Below, in pieces: positions 19,137 to 28,488 of a stretch of 64,000 nt of DNA. Each line of letters starts with the position of its first letter. Positions within the stretch are counted from its first letter, which is position 1. Below the pieces are notes generated by a model. That model worked only from the letters and a program-made list of their open reading frames with translations. It was not told the DNA's origin and searched no databases. The position numbers were made by a program, and so were the translations under genes. Origin of the DNA: Marinactinospora thermotolerans DSM 45154 (GTDB taxonomy: Bacteria; Actinomycetota; Actinomycetes; Streptosporangiales; Streptosporangiaceae). The stretch spans positions 62,001-126,000 of the forward strand of contig NZ_FUWS01000008.1 of assembly GCF_900167435.1 (NCBI RefSeq), written 5' to 3'.

Positions 19137-20522
19137 ATGACCACGGCACCGGCCGGAAGAACGCGGGAACAGGGCCGGGCGGGCCTGGGCCTGCCCACCG
19201 CCACCGCCCTGGTGATGGGCAACGTCATCGGCATCGGGATCTTCCTGCTCCCCGCGACCCTGGCCGGCTACGGCACGATCAGCCTCCTCGCCCTGGTCCT
19301 GGTGTCGGCGGGCGCGCTGGCCCTCGCAGCGGTGTTCGGCCGGCTGGCGGCGCGCACCCCGGGCTCGGGCGGCCCCTACGCCTACGCGCACGCCGCCTTC
19401 GGCGACTTCACCGGTTTCTGGATCGCCTGGTCGTTTTGGATCACGACATGGGCGGGGATGGCCGGCATCGCCGTGGCCTGGGTGGGCTATGCCAACCACT
19501 TCCTGGGCTGGGACTCGCCCCTGGGCTCCTCGCTGCTGGCGCTGGTCTGCGTGTGGGTACCGGCCCTGGTGAACCTGGCGGGGGTGCGGGCCATGGGGGT
19601 CATCCAGGTCGTCACCACGGTGCTGAAGTTCCTCCCGTTGCTGTCGGTCGCCCTGATCGGGCTGTTCTTCATCGATCCGGCGAACTTCGGCCCGTTCAAC
19701 GCGACGGGCGGGTCCTGGCTGACGGCGGTGTCGTTGGCCGGCGCGGTGCTGCTGTTCGTCTACTCCGGGGTGGAGAGCGCCTCGATCGCGGCCGGCCGGG
19801 TACGCGACCCGCGGCGCAACGTCGGACGCGCCACGGTCATCGGCACGCTGGCCTGCGCCCTCGTCTACCTGCTGAGCACGGTCTCGGTCATGGGAAACGT
19901 GCCCCACGAGCGGTTGAGGGAGTCGCAGGCCCCGTTCGCGCTGGCCGCCGACGCCGTCTTCGGCGGCCAGGACTGGGGCAGCGCCGTCGCGGCCATGGCG
20001 GTGCTCTCGGGGATCGGCGCCATGAACGGGTGGATGATGGTCGTCGCGGAGATGCCGATGGCCGCCGCGCGCGACGGGCTGTTCCCGCGCGTCTTCGCCC
20101 GGACCAACGCCCGCGAGGTGCCCTGGTTCGGCGTGGTCGCCGGCGCCGTCATGGCCTCCCTGGTCATCGTGCTGAACTTCTACGGAGCGGCCGACGCCTT
20201 CGAGTCGATCGTGCTGCTGGCCACCTTCACCTCCGTCATCCCCTACTTCTTCTCCGCCTGCGCCCAGTTGTACTGGCTGGTGGGCGGGGACGGGGGACGC
20301 CCGGTGGCGGGCGGGCGGTTGGCGGTGGACCTGACCATGGTCGTGCTGGCGATGCTGTTCTCCCTGTGGATGGTCGTGGGGGCCGGGGCGCAGGCGGCGT
20401 TGCAGGGCATGCTGATCATGCTGCTCGGTGTCCCGGTCTACGTCGGGGAACGGGCACGTGCCAGGCGCGCCGCCGCCCGCGCGGAACACGCCGAGGCCAC
20501 CGGCGCGGTCAAACCGTCGTAA
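19137..20522 (+). CDS. APC-family amino acid antiporter, AdiC/ArcD-like (copy 1)
   Basis: A 461-residue, twelve-helix permease of the basic amino acid/polyamine antiporter group. The unwound helix-1 motif appears as [19 protein letters not shown] near residues 28-46. GGPYAYAHAAFGD and [12 protein letters not shown] match the AdiC regions that contact substrate. ATG 19137 is the start. It is the first gene of the arginine deiminase island, so its likely job is arginine/ornithine exchange across the membrane. A close paralogue follows immediately, suggesting a tandem duplication. Confidence 0.88.
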   Translation: MTTAPAGRTREQGRAGLGLPTATALVMGNVIGIGIFLLPATLAGYGTISLLALVLVSAGALALAAVFGRLAARTPGSGGPYAYAHAAFGDFTGFWIAWSFWITTWAGMAGIAVAWVGYANHFLGWDSPLGSSLLALVCVWVPALVNLAGVRAMGVIQVVTTVLKFLPLLSVALIGLFFIDPANFGPFNATGGSWLTAVSLAGAVLLFVYSGVESASIAAGRVRDPRRNVGRATVIGTLACALVYLLSTVSVMGNVPHERLRESQAPFALAADAVFGGQDWGSAVAAMAVLSGIGAMNGWMMVVAEMPMAAARDGLFPRVFARTNAREVPWFGVVAGAVMASLVIVLNFYGAADAFESIVLLATFTSVIPYFFSACAQLYWLVGGDGGRPVAGGRLAVDLTMVVLAMLFSLWMVVGAGAQAALQGMLIMLLGVPVYVGERARARRAAARAEHAEATGAVKPS

Positions 20523-20701
20523 ACCCTTCGGTCGCTCTCGACAACCGGGCGAGCCCCGTCCTTCCCGGCGGGAAGGAGACGCCAGGATCGCACACAGTCC
20601 GCGAGGGCCGGGGAATCCGGTGGACCGAGGTGGTCCGCTCCGCGCGGTGAGCGAGAGAGCGGGGCGATGCGGGTGGGAAGCGCCGGATCGGGGAGGCGCC
20701 C

Positions 20702-22081
20702 GTGAGCACCGCGCGGGCGGCGGACGAGGGAAGCCAGGGCAGGGCGGACGGGCCGCGTCTGGGGCTGCCGGTGGCCACCGCCCTGGTCGTCGGTAACATC
20801 GTCGGCACCGGCATCTTCCTCCTGCCCGCGACCCTCGCCGGCTACGGCACGGTCAGCATCCTGGCGTTCGCGGTGGTCACGGTGGGCGCCCTGGCGCTGG
20901 CCACGGTGTTCGGCCGGTTGGGGGCGCGCGTTCCCGCCTCGGGCGGCCCCTACGCCTACGCGCGCGACGCCTTCGGTGACTTCGCCGGTTTCTGGAACGC
21001 CTGGTCGTTTTGGATCACGGCCTGGGCGGGCAACGCCGGTATCGCCGTGGCCTGGGTGGGTTACGTCAACTACTTCCTGGACTGGGACTCCACGCTCGGC
21101 CGCACCGCGGTCGCCCTGGTGGGCATCTGGCTGCCGGCCGTCGTCAACCTCACCGGCGTGCGCAACATGGGGGCCTTCCAGCTGGTGACGACGGTGCTGA
21201 AGTTCGTCCCGCTGCTGTTCGTGGCGCTCGTGGGACTGCTGTTCATCGACCCGGCCAACTTCGGTCCGTTCAACGCCACCGGCGGATCCCTGCTCACCGC
21301 CATCTCGTTGTCCGGCGCGGTCCTGCTCTTCGCCTACTCCGGGGTGGAGAGCGCGTCGGTCGCCGCGGAGAAGGTACGAGACCCCGAGCGCAACATCGGG
21401 CGGGCCAGCGTCATCGGGACCCTGGCGTGCGCCGTGGTCTACCTGCTGGGCACGGTCGCGGTGATGGGCAACGTGCCCTACGCCCGGCTGGTCGTCTCCG
21501 AGGCGCCCTTCGCCGAGGCGATCAACAACATGTTCGGCGGGCAGGTGTGGGGCGGGGTACTGGCCGTCATGGCCATCATCTCGGGTCTGGGCGCGCTCAA
21601 CGGCTGGACGATGCTCGTCGCCGAGATGCCGATGGCCGCCGCGCGTGACGGCCTGTTCCCACAGGCCTTCTCCCGCACCCGCGGCGGCGTGCCCTACGTG
21701 GGCATCCTGGCCGGGGCGGTCCTGACCACCATCGTGGTGGTCACCAACTACTACGGGGCGGCCGACGCCTTCGAGTCGATCCTGTTGCTGGCCACCTTCA
21801 CCACGGTCATCCCCTACTTCTTCTCCGCCTGTGCCCAGATCTTCTGGCTGGTGACGCACCGACGCCGGATCCGGATGGGACACCTCGCGCGCGACATGGC
21901 GCTGGCGATCGTGGCGATGGCCTTTTCGTTCTGGATGGTGTTCGGTGCCGGTTCCGAGGCGGTTTTCCAGGGAATGCTCATTTTGCTCGTCGGAGTGCCG
22001 GTCTACATCTGGGCGCGCTCCAGCGGCGGTGACGGCGGCCCGCGTACCCGGCAGACGGCCGCGGCAGGTGGTCGACGGTGA
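20702..22081 (+). CDS. APC-family amino acid antiporter, AdiC/ArcD-like (copy 2)
   Basis: A 459-residue paralogue of the preceding permease, alike over nearly the whole length, including [38 protein letters not shown] and [12 protein letters not shown]. In the region equivalent to AdiC Trp293 this copy reads NGWTMLVAE, closer to AdiC than the NGWMMVVAE of copy 1. GTG 20702 follows GGGGAGG. It lies 61 bases upstream of arcA and is the more likely dedicated arginine/ornithine exchanger; copy 1 may have diverged in substrate. Confidence 0.88.
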   Translation: MSTARAADEGSQGRADGPRLGLPVATALVVGNIVGTGIFLLPATLAGYGTVSILAFAVVTVGALALATVFGRLGARVPASGGPYAYARDAFGDFAGFWNAWSFWITAWAGNAGIAVAWVGYVNYFLDWDSTLGRTAVALVGIWLPAVVNLTGVRNMGAFQLVTTVLKFVPLLFVALVGLLFIDPANFGPFNATGGSLLTAISLSGAVLLFAYSGVESASVAAEKVRDPERNIGRASVIGTLACAVVYLLGTVAVMGNVPYARLVVSEAPFAEAINNMFGGQVWGGVLAVMAIISGLGALNGWTMLVAEMPMAAARDGLFPQAFSRTRGGVPYVGILAGAVLTTIVVVTNYYGAADAFESILLLATFTTVIPYFFSACAQIFWLVTHRRRIRMGHLARDMALAIVAMAFSFWMVFGAGSEAVFQGMLILLVGVPVYIWARSSGGDGGPRTRQTAAAGGRR

Positions 22082-22142
22082 GTTCGCCCGCGCTCCGGTG
22101 GCCCGCCGCCCGGGCGAGGCGAACGCGAGAGAACGAGGAAGC

Positions 22143-23363
22143 ATGGCCTTTTCAGTGAAGTCCGAGGTCGGGCGGTTGCGGCAGGTGATCCTGCACCGGC
22201 CGGACCTGGAGTTGAAGCGGCTCACCCCGAGCAACCGGGACGCGCTGCTGTTCGACGACGTGCTGTGGGCGAAGCGGGCACGCGAGGAGCACGATGCGTT
22301 CGCCGACTACCTGCGCGACCGGGGTGTCGTGGTTCACCTGTTCCACCAGCTGCTCCACGACGTCTTGGAGATGCCCGAGGCCAAGGCCTACATCCTCGAC
22401 CACAGCCTGGACGAGCGCTTCCAGGGGCCGCTGGCCATCGACGGCATCCGCAGCGCGTTCGAGGCGATGGACACCGAGACGCTGCGCCGGTTCCTCATCG
22501 GTGGCATCACCAAGCGCGAGCTGCTGGAGCGGATGGAGGAACCGAAGTCGGTCTGGTTCCACACCTTGGACGCCGACGACTTCGTCCTGTCGCCGCTGCC
22601 CAACCACATCTTCACCCGTGACACCTCGTGCTGGATCTACGGGGGCGTCTCCATCAACGCGATGCGCAAGAAGGCCCGCATGCGCGAGACGGTCCACTAC
22701 GAGGCGGTCTACACCTGGCATCCGATGTTCGCCGAGGCCGACTTCGAGGTGTGGGCGCCGGGGAGCAAGTGGGCGCCGGCCACGATCGAGGGCGGGGACG
22801 TCATGCCCATCGGCAACGGCGCGGTGCTGGTCGGGTTGAGTGAACGCACCCAGCCGCAGGCGGTGGAGATGCTGGCCCGCAGGCTCTTCGCCAAGGGGGC
22901 GGCCCAGCGGATCCTCGGCATCTGGATGCCGAAGGCCCGCGCGGTCATGCACCTGGACACGGTCATGACCAACGTCGACCACGGCGTCTTCGTCAAGTAC
23001 GCCGGGCTGGGCATGCTCCCCTCCTACACCATCGAACCGGGCGACAACGAGAAGGAGCTCAAGGTCACCGACCACGCGCCCGAGCAGATGCACCGGGCCA
23101 TCGCCGACGCGCTGGGGCTGGACGACATCAAGGTGCTCACGCCCACGCAGGACGTCTTCTCCTCCGAACGCGAGCAGTGGGACGACGGCTGCAACGTCTT
23201 CGCGGTCGAGCCGGGCGTGGTGATCGCCTACGAGCGCAACGTCACCTCCAACACCTTCCTGCGCAAGAACGGCGTCGAGGTGATCACGGTGCGCGGCAGC
23301 GAGCTGGGACGTGGCCGCGGTGGCCCGCACTGCATGACCTGCCCGATCGAGCGGGACGCGTGA
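22143..23363 (+). CDS. arcA: arginine deiminase
   Basis: Hydrolyses arginine to citrulline and ammonia. The 406-residue enzyme keeps the guanidino-group-modifying catalytic set: [12 protein letters not shown] near residue 160, EGGDVMPIG near 220, the histidine in [10 protein letters not shown] near 277, and the nucleophilic cysteine in [11 protein letters not shown] at the extreme C-terminus, residue 397 or so. ATG 22143 follows an AGGAAG-type ribosome site. First enzyme of the arginine deiminase pathway encoded here with ornithine carbamoyltransferase and carbamate kinase. Confidence 0.97.
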   Translation: MAFSVKSEVGRLRQVILHRPDLELKRLTPSNRDALLFDDVLWAKRAREEHDAFADYLRDRGVVVHLFHQLLHDVLEMPEAKAYILDHSLDERFQGPLAIDGIRSAFEAMDTETLRRFLIGGITKRELLERMEEPKSVWFHTLDADDFVLSPLPNHIFTRDTSCWIYGGVSINAMRKKARMRETVHYEAVYTWHPMFAEADFEVWAPGSKWAPATIEGGDVMPIGNGAVLVGLSERTQPQAVEMLARRLFAKGAAQRILGIWMPKARAVMHLDTVMTNVDHGVFVKYAGLGMLPSYTIEPGDNEKELKVTDHAPEQMHRAIADALGLDDIKVLTPTQDVFSSEREQWDDGCNVFAVEPGVVIAYERNVTSNTFLRKNGVEVITVRGSELGRGRGGPHCMTCPIERDA

Positions 23364-23378
23364 GCGTGCGCCACCCTC

Positions 23379-23406
23379 TTCCGCATTTATATGCACACCT
23401 GTGTAT
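23379..23406. promoter_or_regulatory. candidate operator upstream of the catabolic ornithine carbamoyltransferase gene
   Basis: TTCCGCATTT at 23379-23388 is followed by the imperfect palindrome ATGCACACCTGTGTAT at 23391-23406 (12 of 16 positions symmetric). The same TTCCGCATTT plus an AT-rich palindrome recurs at 25552-25581 before the third permease of this island. The region is strikingly AT-rich compared with its surroundings. ArgR or an ADI-specific regulator could bind it; no regulator gene lies in the cluster. Confidence 0.5.
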
Positions 23407-23516
23407 GTTCTTGCGTATCGGTGTTCCGGGCGCCGATCGATTTCTCGACCACCATCCTGGCGTCGGCCGCGCCGTGCGGCCGGCGGGGCCAGGAACGACA
23501 GAGGGGAAGCGCCGAG

Positions 23517-24521
23517 ATGGCGTTCAATCTGCGTAACCGCAGCTTCGTCAAGGAACTCGACTTCACGCCGGCGGAGTTCGCGTTCCTGCTCCGGCTGTCC
23601 GCCGACCTCAAGGCGGCGAAGTACGCGGGCACCGAACAGCCGCGCCTCACGGGCAAGAACATCGCCCTGATCTTCGAGAAGACCTCCACGCGCACCCGCT
23701 GCGCGTTCGAGGTCGCCGCCCACGACCAGGGGGCCCACGTCACCTACCTGGACCCGGGCGGCTCCCAGATCGGCCACAAGGAGTCGATGAAGGACACCGC
23801 CCGTGTCCTGGGACGGATGTACGACGGCATCGAGTACCGCGGCTCCAAGCAGGAGCTCGTCGAGGAACTCGCCCGTTACGCGGGGGTGCCCGTGTGGAAC
23901 GGGCTGACCGACGAGTGGCACCCCACCCAGATGCTGGCGGACTTCCTCACCATCACCGAGCACACCGACAAGCCGCTCGGCCAGGTCACCTTCGCCTACA
24001 TGGGCGACGCCCGCAACAACCTCGGACACTCGCTGACCGTCGCCGGCGCGATGTTCGGCGTCGACGTGCGCATGGTCGCCCCCAAGGAGCTGTGGCCCGA
24101 CGAGCAGACCGTGGCGCGGCCGGCCCGGGAGATCGCCGAGCGCACCGGGGCGAAGGTGACCTTCACCGAGGACGTCGCCGAGGGGCTCAAGGGGGCCGAC
24201 TTCGTCTACACCGACGTGTGGGTGTCCATGGGGGAGCCGGCCGAGACCTGGGAGCGGCGTATCGAGCTGCTCCGGCCCTACCAGGTCAACGCCGCGGCGC
24301 TGGCGGCCACGGGCAACCCCGACGTGAAGTTCATGCACTGCCTGCCGGCCTTCCACGACCGTAACACCCGGATCGGCGAAGAGCTGTACCAGAAGACCGG
24401 AATGGAGGCCCTGGAGGTGACCGACGAGGTGTTCGAGTCGCCAGCCTCGATCGTCTTCGACCAGGCCGAGAACCGGATGCACACCATCAAGGCCGTCTTG
24501 GTCGCGACGTTGGGAGGCTGA
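23517..24521 (+). CDS. argF: ornithine carbamoyltransferase, catabolic
   Basis: In the arginine deiminase pathway this enzyme splits citrulline with phosphate into ornithine and carbamoyl phosphate (it is also called arcB). The 334-residue protein has the carbamoyl-phosphate loop STRTRCAFE near residue 57, the ornithine motif [10 protein letters not shown] near 280, and [11 protein letters not shown] near 135. ATG 23517 is the start, 153 bases after arcA across an AT-rich segment with a palindrome, so it may have its own promoter. The catabolic role is inferred from its position next to arcA and arcC. Confidence 0.95.
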   Translation: MAFNLRNRSFVKELDFTPAEFAFLLRLSADLKAAKYAGTEQPRLTGKNIALIFEKTSTRTRCAFEVAAHDQGAHVTYLDPGGSQIGHKESMKDTARVLGRMYDGIEYRGSKQELVEELARYAGVPVWNGLTDEWHPTQMLADFLTITEHTDKPLGQVTFAYMGDARNNLGHSLTVAGAMFGVDVRMVAPKELWPDEQTVARPAREIAERTGAKVTFTEDVAEGLKGADFVYTDVWVSMGEPAETWERRIELLRPYQVNAAALAATGNPDVKFMHCLPAFHDRNTRIGEELYQKTGMEALEVTDEVFESPASIVFDQAENRMHTIKAVLVATLGG

Positions 24522-24526
24522 CGGAG

Positions 24527-25513
24527 ATGCGCGTGGTCGTGGCCCTGGGCGGAAACGCCCTGTTGCGGCGTGGGGAACGCCCCGACGCCGATATCCAGCG
24601 CCGCAACGTCGCCGCCGCGGTCCACGCGCTGGCGCCCCTGGCGGCCGAGCACGAACTGGTCGTCACCCACGGCAACGGTCCGCAGGTGGGGGTGCTGGCG
24701 TTGCAGAGCGCCGCCGACTCCTCCCTCAGCCAGCCCTACCCCTTCGACGTCCTGGGCGCGCAGACCCAGGGCATGATCGGCTACTGGCTGCTGCAGGCCC
24801 TGCAGAACGCGTTGCCCGGCCGCCAGGTGGCGTCCCTGATCAACCAGACGCTGGTGTCGATGGGAGATCCGGCGTTTCAGAACCCCACCAAGTTCGTCGG
24901 CCCCGTCTACGACGAGGCCGAGGCCAGGCGCCTGGCCGAGGAGCGGGGGTGGGTGGTCAAACCCGACGGCGCGCACTGGCGCCGGGTGGTGCCCTCGCCG
25001 CGGCCGCAGCGGGTGGTGGAGACCCGGCTGATCCGGTTGCTGCTGTCCTCGGGGGCGATCGTCGTCTGCGCCGGGGGCGGCGGGGTGCCGGCCATCCGCA
25101 ACGAAGAGGGGCTGCTCGCGGGCGTCGAGGCGGTCGTGGACAAGGATCTGACCGCCTCGCTGCTGGCGGAGGCGCTGGAGGCCGACGCGCTGCTGCTGCT
25201 CACCGACGTCCCCCGGGTCATGGAGAACTTCGGTACGCCGCACCAGCGTGAGATTTCCAACGCCACGCCGGGTCAGCTCCGGGCGATGGAGTTTCCCGCC
25301 GGGTCGATGGGGCCCAAGGTCGAGGCGGTCTGCCGCTTCGCCGAGATCACCGGGGACATGGGGGCGATCGGATCGCTGACCCAGGCCGCCGAGATCCTGG
25401 CGGGTACCGCGGGCACGATCGTCACGCCGAGCGGGACCTACCCCGAACTCGGCGCCGCGGGGCCCGGCCGGCCGAGCGGGCTGGGGCCCGAGGCGGGACA
25501 GGAGAGCAGGTGA
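24527..25513 (+). CDS. arcC: carbamate kinase
   Basis: Uses carbamoyl phosphate and ADP to make ATP, ammonia and carbon dioxide, the energy-yielding end of the arginine deiminase pathway. The 328-residue protein begins MRVVVALGGNALLRRGE. It also shows VTHGNGPQVG near residue 48, VVCAGGGGVPAI near 180 and FPAGSMGPKVEA near 260, all typical of the amino-acid kinase fold. The start follows the ornithine carbamoyltransferase stop by five bases, with GGAG just upstream of the ATG. Confidence 0.96.
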   Translation: MRVVVALGGNALLRRGERPDADIQRRNVAAAVHALAPLAAEHELVVTHGNGPQVGVLALQSAADSSLSQPYPFDVLGAQTQGMIGYWLLQALQNALPGRQVASLINQTLVSMGDPAFQNPTKFVGPVYDEAEARRLAEERGWVVKPDGAHWRRVVPSPRPQRVVETRLIRLLLSSGAIVVCAGGGGVPAIRNEEGLLAGVEAVVDKDLTASLLAEALEADALLLLTDVPRVMENFGTPHQREISNATPGQLRAMEFPAGSMGPKVEAVCRFAEITGDMGAIGSLTQAAEILAGTAGTIVTPSGTYPELGAAGPGRPSGLGPEAGQESR

Positions 25514-25551
25514 ACGGGGGCGGCCGGGAAACGGAGATCACAACGCCACGA

Positions 25552-25581
25552 TTCCGCATTTCTATACGCATATATGTATAG
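25552..25581. promoter_or_regulatory. candidate operator upstream of the third APC permease
   Basis: TTCCGCATTT (25552-25561) is followed directly by CTATACGCATATATGTATAG (25562-25581), a palindrome with 16 of 20 positions symmetric. It matches the arrangement at 23379-23406. Both sites lie in the short gaps ahead of arginine-island genes and could carry a shared operator or promoter element. Confidence 0.5.
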
Positions 25582-25626
25582 TCATCCGGTCGTGTCGTCG
25601 TCCGTCCGAAACGGTGGGAGTCCGAG

Positions 25627-27066
25627 GTGCAGCGAAACGGGTCGTTCTGGCAGAGCCTGACCAGGACCAAACCCACCGAGGAGATCGTCGGCGAGGGCGG
25701 CCAGGGCGAGGGCGGCCGGCTCAAACGCACGATGGGCCTGTGGCAGCTCACCATGTTCAGCGTCGGCGCCACCCTGGGGACCGGGATCTTCGTCATCCTG
25801 GGGGAGGCCGCCCCGTTGGCCGGCCCCGCCGTCGTCGTCGCCTTCGCGCTGGCCGCGATCACCGCCCTGTTCTCCGCGCTGTCCTACGCCGAACTGGCCG
25901 GCACCATCCCCGTCTCGGGCTCCTCCTACTCCTACGCCTACGCCACCCTGGGCGAGCTGGTCGCCTGGGTGTGCGGCTGGTGCCTGCTGCTGGAGTACGC
26001 GGTGTCGGTGTCGGCGGTGGCCGTCGGCTGGGGGCAGTACCTCAACGAGTTCCTCAACGGGCTGTTCGGCTTCACCATCCCCGCCGCGTTGAGCGCGCCC
26101 CCCGGTGACGGCGGCGTCGTCAACGTCACCGCGATCGCGGTGGTCCTCCTCGCCACCTGGCTGCTGCTGGGAGGCGCCTCGGAGAGCGCCCGGGCCAACG
26201 CCGTCATGGTCGTGCTCAAGGTCGCGGTCCTGCTGTTCTTCTGCGTCGTGGCGTTCACCGCCTTCGACTCCGGCAACCTCACCCCGTTCGCGCCCATGGG
26301 CATCGCCGGGATCAGCGCGGCCGGCGCCCAGGTGTTCTTCTCCTACATCGGCTTCGACGCCGCCTCCACCGCGGGGGAGGAGGCCCGCAACCCCAAGCGC
26401 GACCTGCCGCTGGCGATCCTGCTCTCCCTGGTCATCGTGACGGTCGTCTACGTCCTCGTCGCGCTCGCCGCGGTGGCGGCGGTCCACTACAGCGACCTCG
26501 CCGGCAGCGAGGCGTCTTTGGCCATGGTGCTGACCAACGTCATCGGCGGAAGCTGGGCGGCGGTCCTGTTGTCGCTGGGCGCGGTCATCGCGATCGCCAG
26601 CGTCGTGCTCACCGTCCTCTACGGCCAGACCCGCATCCTCTTCGCGATGTCGCGCGACGGTCTGATCCCGAAGATCTTCTCCCGGGTCAACCCGCGCACC
26701 CAGGTGCCCACCGCCAACATCTGGCTGGTGTCGGCCTTCGTCGCGCTGCTCGCGGGACTGGTGCCGCTGGGGCGATTGGCCGAGGCCACCAGCATCGGCA
26801 CGCTGTTCGCCTTCGCCCTGGTCAACATCGGGGTGATGGTCCTGCGGCGTACCCGTCCCGACCTGGAGCGCTCCTTCCGCACCCCGCTGTTCCCCCTCAC
26901 CCCCATCCTCGGCACGCTGTTCTGCGTCTTTTTGATGACCCGGCTCGACCACGTCACCTGGCTGGTGTTCCTGCTGTGGATCCTGGTGGGGCTGGGCGCC
27001 TACTTCGCCTACGGTCATCGCAAGTCCAGGCTCGCGCGAGCGGTGAGGGGAGCGAACACGCCATGA
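25627..27066 (+). CDS. APC-superfamily permease, cationic amino acid transporter type
   Basis: A 479-residue membrane protein with at least twelve hydrophobic segments. The helix-1 motif GATLGTGIFVILGEAAPLAG, the IGFDAASTAGEEARNPKRD loop and the SRDGLIPKIFSRVNPR loop are typical of the CAT/YfnA group of amino acid permeases, which differ from the AdiC-like pair upstream. GTG 25627 is the start. It closes the arginine deiminase island, where it may import arginine; the universal-stress gene that follows overlaps its stop by four bases. Confidence 0.88.
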   Translation: MQRNGSFWQSLTRTKPTEEIVGEGGQGEGGRLKRTMGLWQLTMFSVGATLGTGIFVILGEAAPLAGPAVVVAFALAAITALFSALSYAELAGTIPVSGSSYSYAYATLGELVAWVCGWCLLLEYAVSVSAVAVGWGQYLNEFLNGLFGFTIPAALSAPPGDGGVVNVTAIAVVLLATWLLLGGASESARANAVMVVLKVAVLLFFCVVAFTAFDSGNLTPFAPMGIAGISAAGAQVFFSYIGFDAASTAGEEARNPKRDLPLAILLSLVIVTVVYVLVALAAVAAVHYSDLAGSEASLAMVLTNVIGGSWAAVLLSLGAVIAIASVVLTVLYGQTRILFAMSRDGLIPKIFSRVNPRTQVPTANIWLVSAFVALLAGLVPLGRLAEATSIGTLFAFALVNIGVMVLRRTRPDLERSFRTPLFPLTPILGTLFCVFLMTRLDHVTWLVFLLWILVGLGAYFAYGHRKSRLARAVRGANTP

Positions 27067-28007
27067 GAGGCGGACACGTCGTCATCGGCTACGAGCCGAA
27101 CGAGCGCGGAACGGACGCGCTGGCCCTGGGGCTCCTCCTGGCCGGGCGGGCCCGGGCCCGGGTGTCGGTGGTCAACGTCCCCCCGTCGGGCTGGCCCACC
27201 CACACCAAGGCCGCCGTGGACGCCGAGTGGGTCACCTACCTGCGCGAAGAGGCCGAGAACGCTCTTGAGGCCGCGCGCCGCATCGTGCGCGACCGGGCCC
27301 CGGGCCAGACGCCTCCTCCGGTGGGCGTGGACTACCGCATCCACCATCACCGGGGCAGCGGTCGGGGTCTCGCCGACTACGCCGCCGACGCCGGCGCCGA
27401 CGCGATCGTCATCGGATCGGCGCCCGGCGGACCGCGCGGCCACATCCGCATGGGCAGCACCGCCGACCAGCTGCTGCACGGCAGTCCGGTCCCCGTGCTC
27501 CTGGCGCCCAGTGGGTACGCCGCGCTGTCGGTGCCCCGGTTGGACCGGCTCACCCTCGCCTACCTGCGCCAGCCCGGAGCCGACCGGGCCCTCGCCTTCG
27601 CCGCCTCGCTCGCCGGCCGGCTCGACCTGCCGTTGCGCCTGCTGACGATGCTCATCGGGGACGCGGCCCGGGGCGGCCGGGGCGTCCGGCTGCGGGAGCA
27701 GATGCTGGAACGGCTCCGCGTCGAGGGCGCCGCCGACCTGCGGGAGGCCGTGCGCAACGTCGCCGCGCTGCCCGAACCGGACCCCATCTCGGTCTCCACC
27801 GAGATCGTGGCCGGCACGAGCGCCGCCGACGCGCTGGCGCGGGCCGAATGGCGGACCGGCGAGGTGCTCGTCTGCGCCTCGGGACAGGGCGGGCCGTTGC
27901 GCAGGGTCTTCCTCGGCGACATGGCCATCGACATCCTGCGGGCCTCCGGCGTGCCCGTGGCCTTCCTCCCCAGGGGGGCGGCTCCGCCATCCGACGGTCG
28001 CGGGTGA
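27063..28007 (+). CDS. tandem universal stress protein (UspA-like)
   Basis: A 314-residue cytoplasmic protein with two UspA-type domains. The first begins HVVIGYEPNERG and contains the nucleotide-binding G-x2-G-x9-G-S/T-type run IGSAPGGPRGHIRMGSTADQ near residues 117-136. The second, from about residue 160, has a less complete loop (GQGGPLRRVFLGDMAID). ATG 27063 overlaps the permease stop as ATGA, so the two are translationally coupled. Coupled APC-permease/Usp pairs are known; the Usp part may sense ATP or AMP for the transporter. Confidence 0.85.
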   Translation: MRGGHVVIGYEPNERGTDALALGLLLAGRARARVSVVNVPPSGWPTHTKAAVDAEWVTYLREEAENALEAARRIVRDRAPGQTPPPVGVDYRIHHHRGSGRGLADYAADAGADAIVIGSAPGGPRGHIRMGSTADQLLHGSPVPVLLAPSGYAALSVPRLDRLTLAYLRQPGADRALAFAASLAGRLDLPLRLLTMLIGDAARGGRGVRLREQMLERLRVEGAADLREAVRNVAALPEPDPISVSTEIVAGTSAADALARAEWRTGEVLVCASGQGGPLRRVFLGDMAIDILRASGVPVAFLPRGAAPPSDGRG

Positions 28008-28446
28008 GGAGACCAGGGCGTCCCCGCACCGTCGCGGCCCCGGTTCGACGCGGGGGCGCTAGCGGGAGGAACCCAGCGCGGGCTCCTCGGTCACGGCCCG
28101 AGGAGCGGGCCGGGGACGGGGAGCCCGGCGGTGCTCCACGCGGTGGCACGATCGCTCCCACCAGCAGCAGCACCCACGCGGCGAACTGCACGGCCGGTTG
28201 CACCAGGATCATGACCAGGCCCGCGGCCGACTGCGTGGCCAGCCCGAGGAACACCTGCGCCGAGATCCACAGATAGGGCAGGGCCGCGGCGAACAGGTGG
28301 ACCAGCAGCGCCGCGACGACCAACCGGGGCCGGCGCGGACGCCAGCGCGCGGCCAGCGCCAGTCCGAGGACCACGACCACCAGCGGTGGGCCGAGATCGC
28401 GGATCAGGCTCACCAGGGGGACACCGATGTACTCCACCCGCTCCAC
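27652..28446 (-). CDS. small membrane protein with questionable 3' end
   Basis: The first 100 residues (MERVEYIGVPLVSLIRDLG onward) form about three or four hydrophobic helices with short basic loops, so the N-terminal part from 28446 to about 28130 looks like a real membrane protein. The frame then runs on without a stop, becomes arginine-rich, and overlaps the oppositely oriented universal-stress gene by 356 bases. A shift by one base near 28100 would end the protein after a plausible short tail at the TAG at 28061-28059. A frameshift in the gene or the sequence is therefore likely. The function is not recognisable. Confidence 0.4.
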   Translation of the reverse strand: MERVEYIGVPLVSLIRDLGPPLVVVVLGLALAARWRPRRPRLVVAALLVHLFAAALPYLWISAQVFLGLATQSAAGLVMILVQPAVQFAAWVLLLVGAIVPPRGAPPGSPSPARSSGRDRGARAGFLPLAPPRRTGAATVRGRPGLLTRDRRMAEPPPWGGRPRARRRPAGCRWPCRRGRPCATARPVPRRRRAPRRSAIRPAPARRRRSCRPRSRWRPRWGPVRAARRRCARPPAGRRRPRRGAVPASAPAAGRPGRPGPRPR

Positions 28447-28488
28447 GCTACCGGTCGGATGTCGCGGGCGCGGTCACGGTCGTCGGGG

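Noticed and set aside
22152-24482. A 776-codon minus-strand open frame opposite arcA and the ornithine carbamoyltransferase gene
   Set aside because: Both plus-strand genes have complete catalytic motifs; the antisense frame has none.
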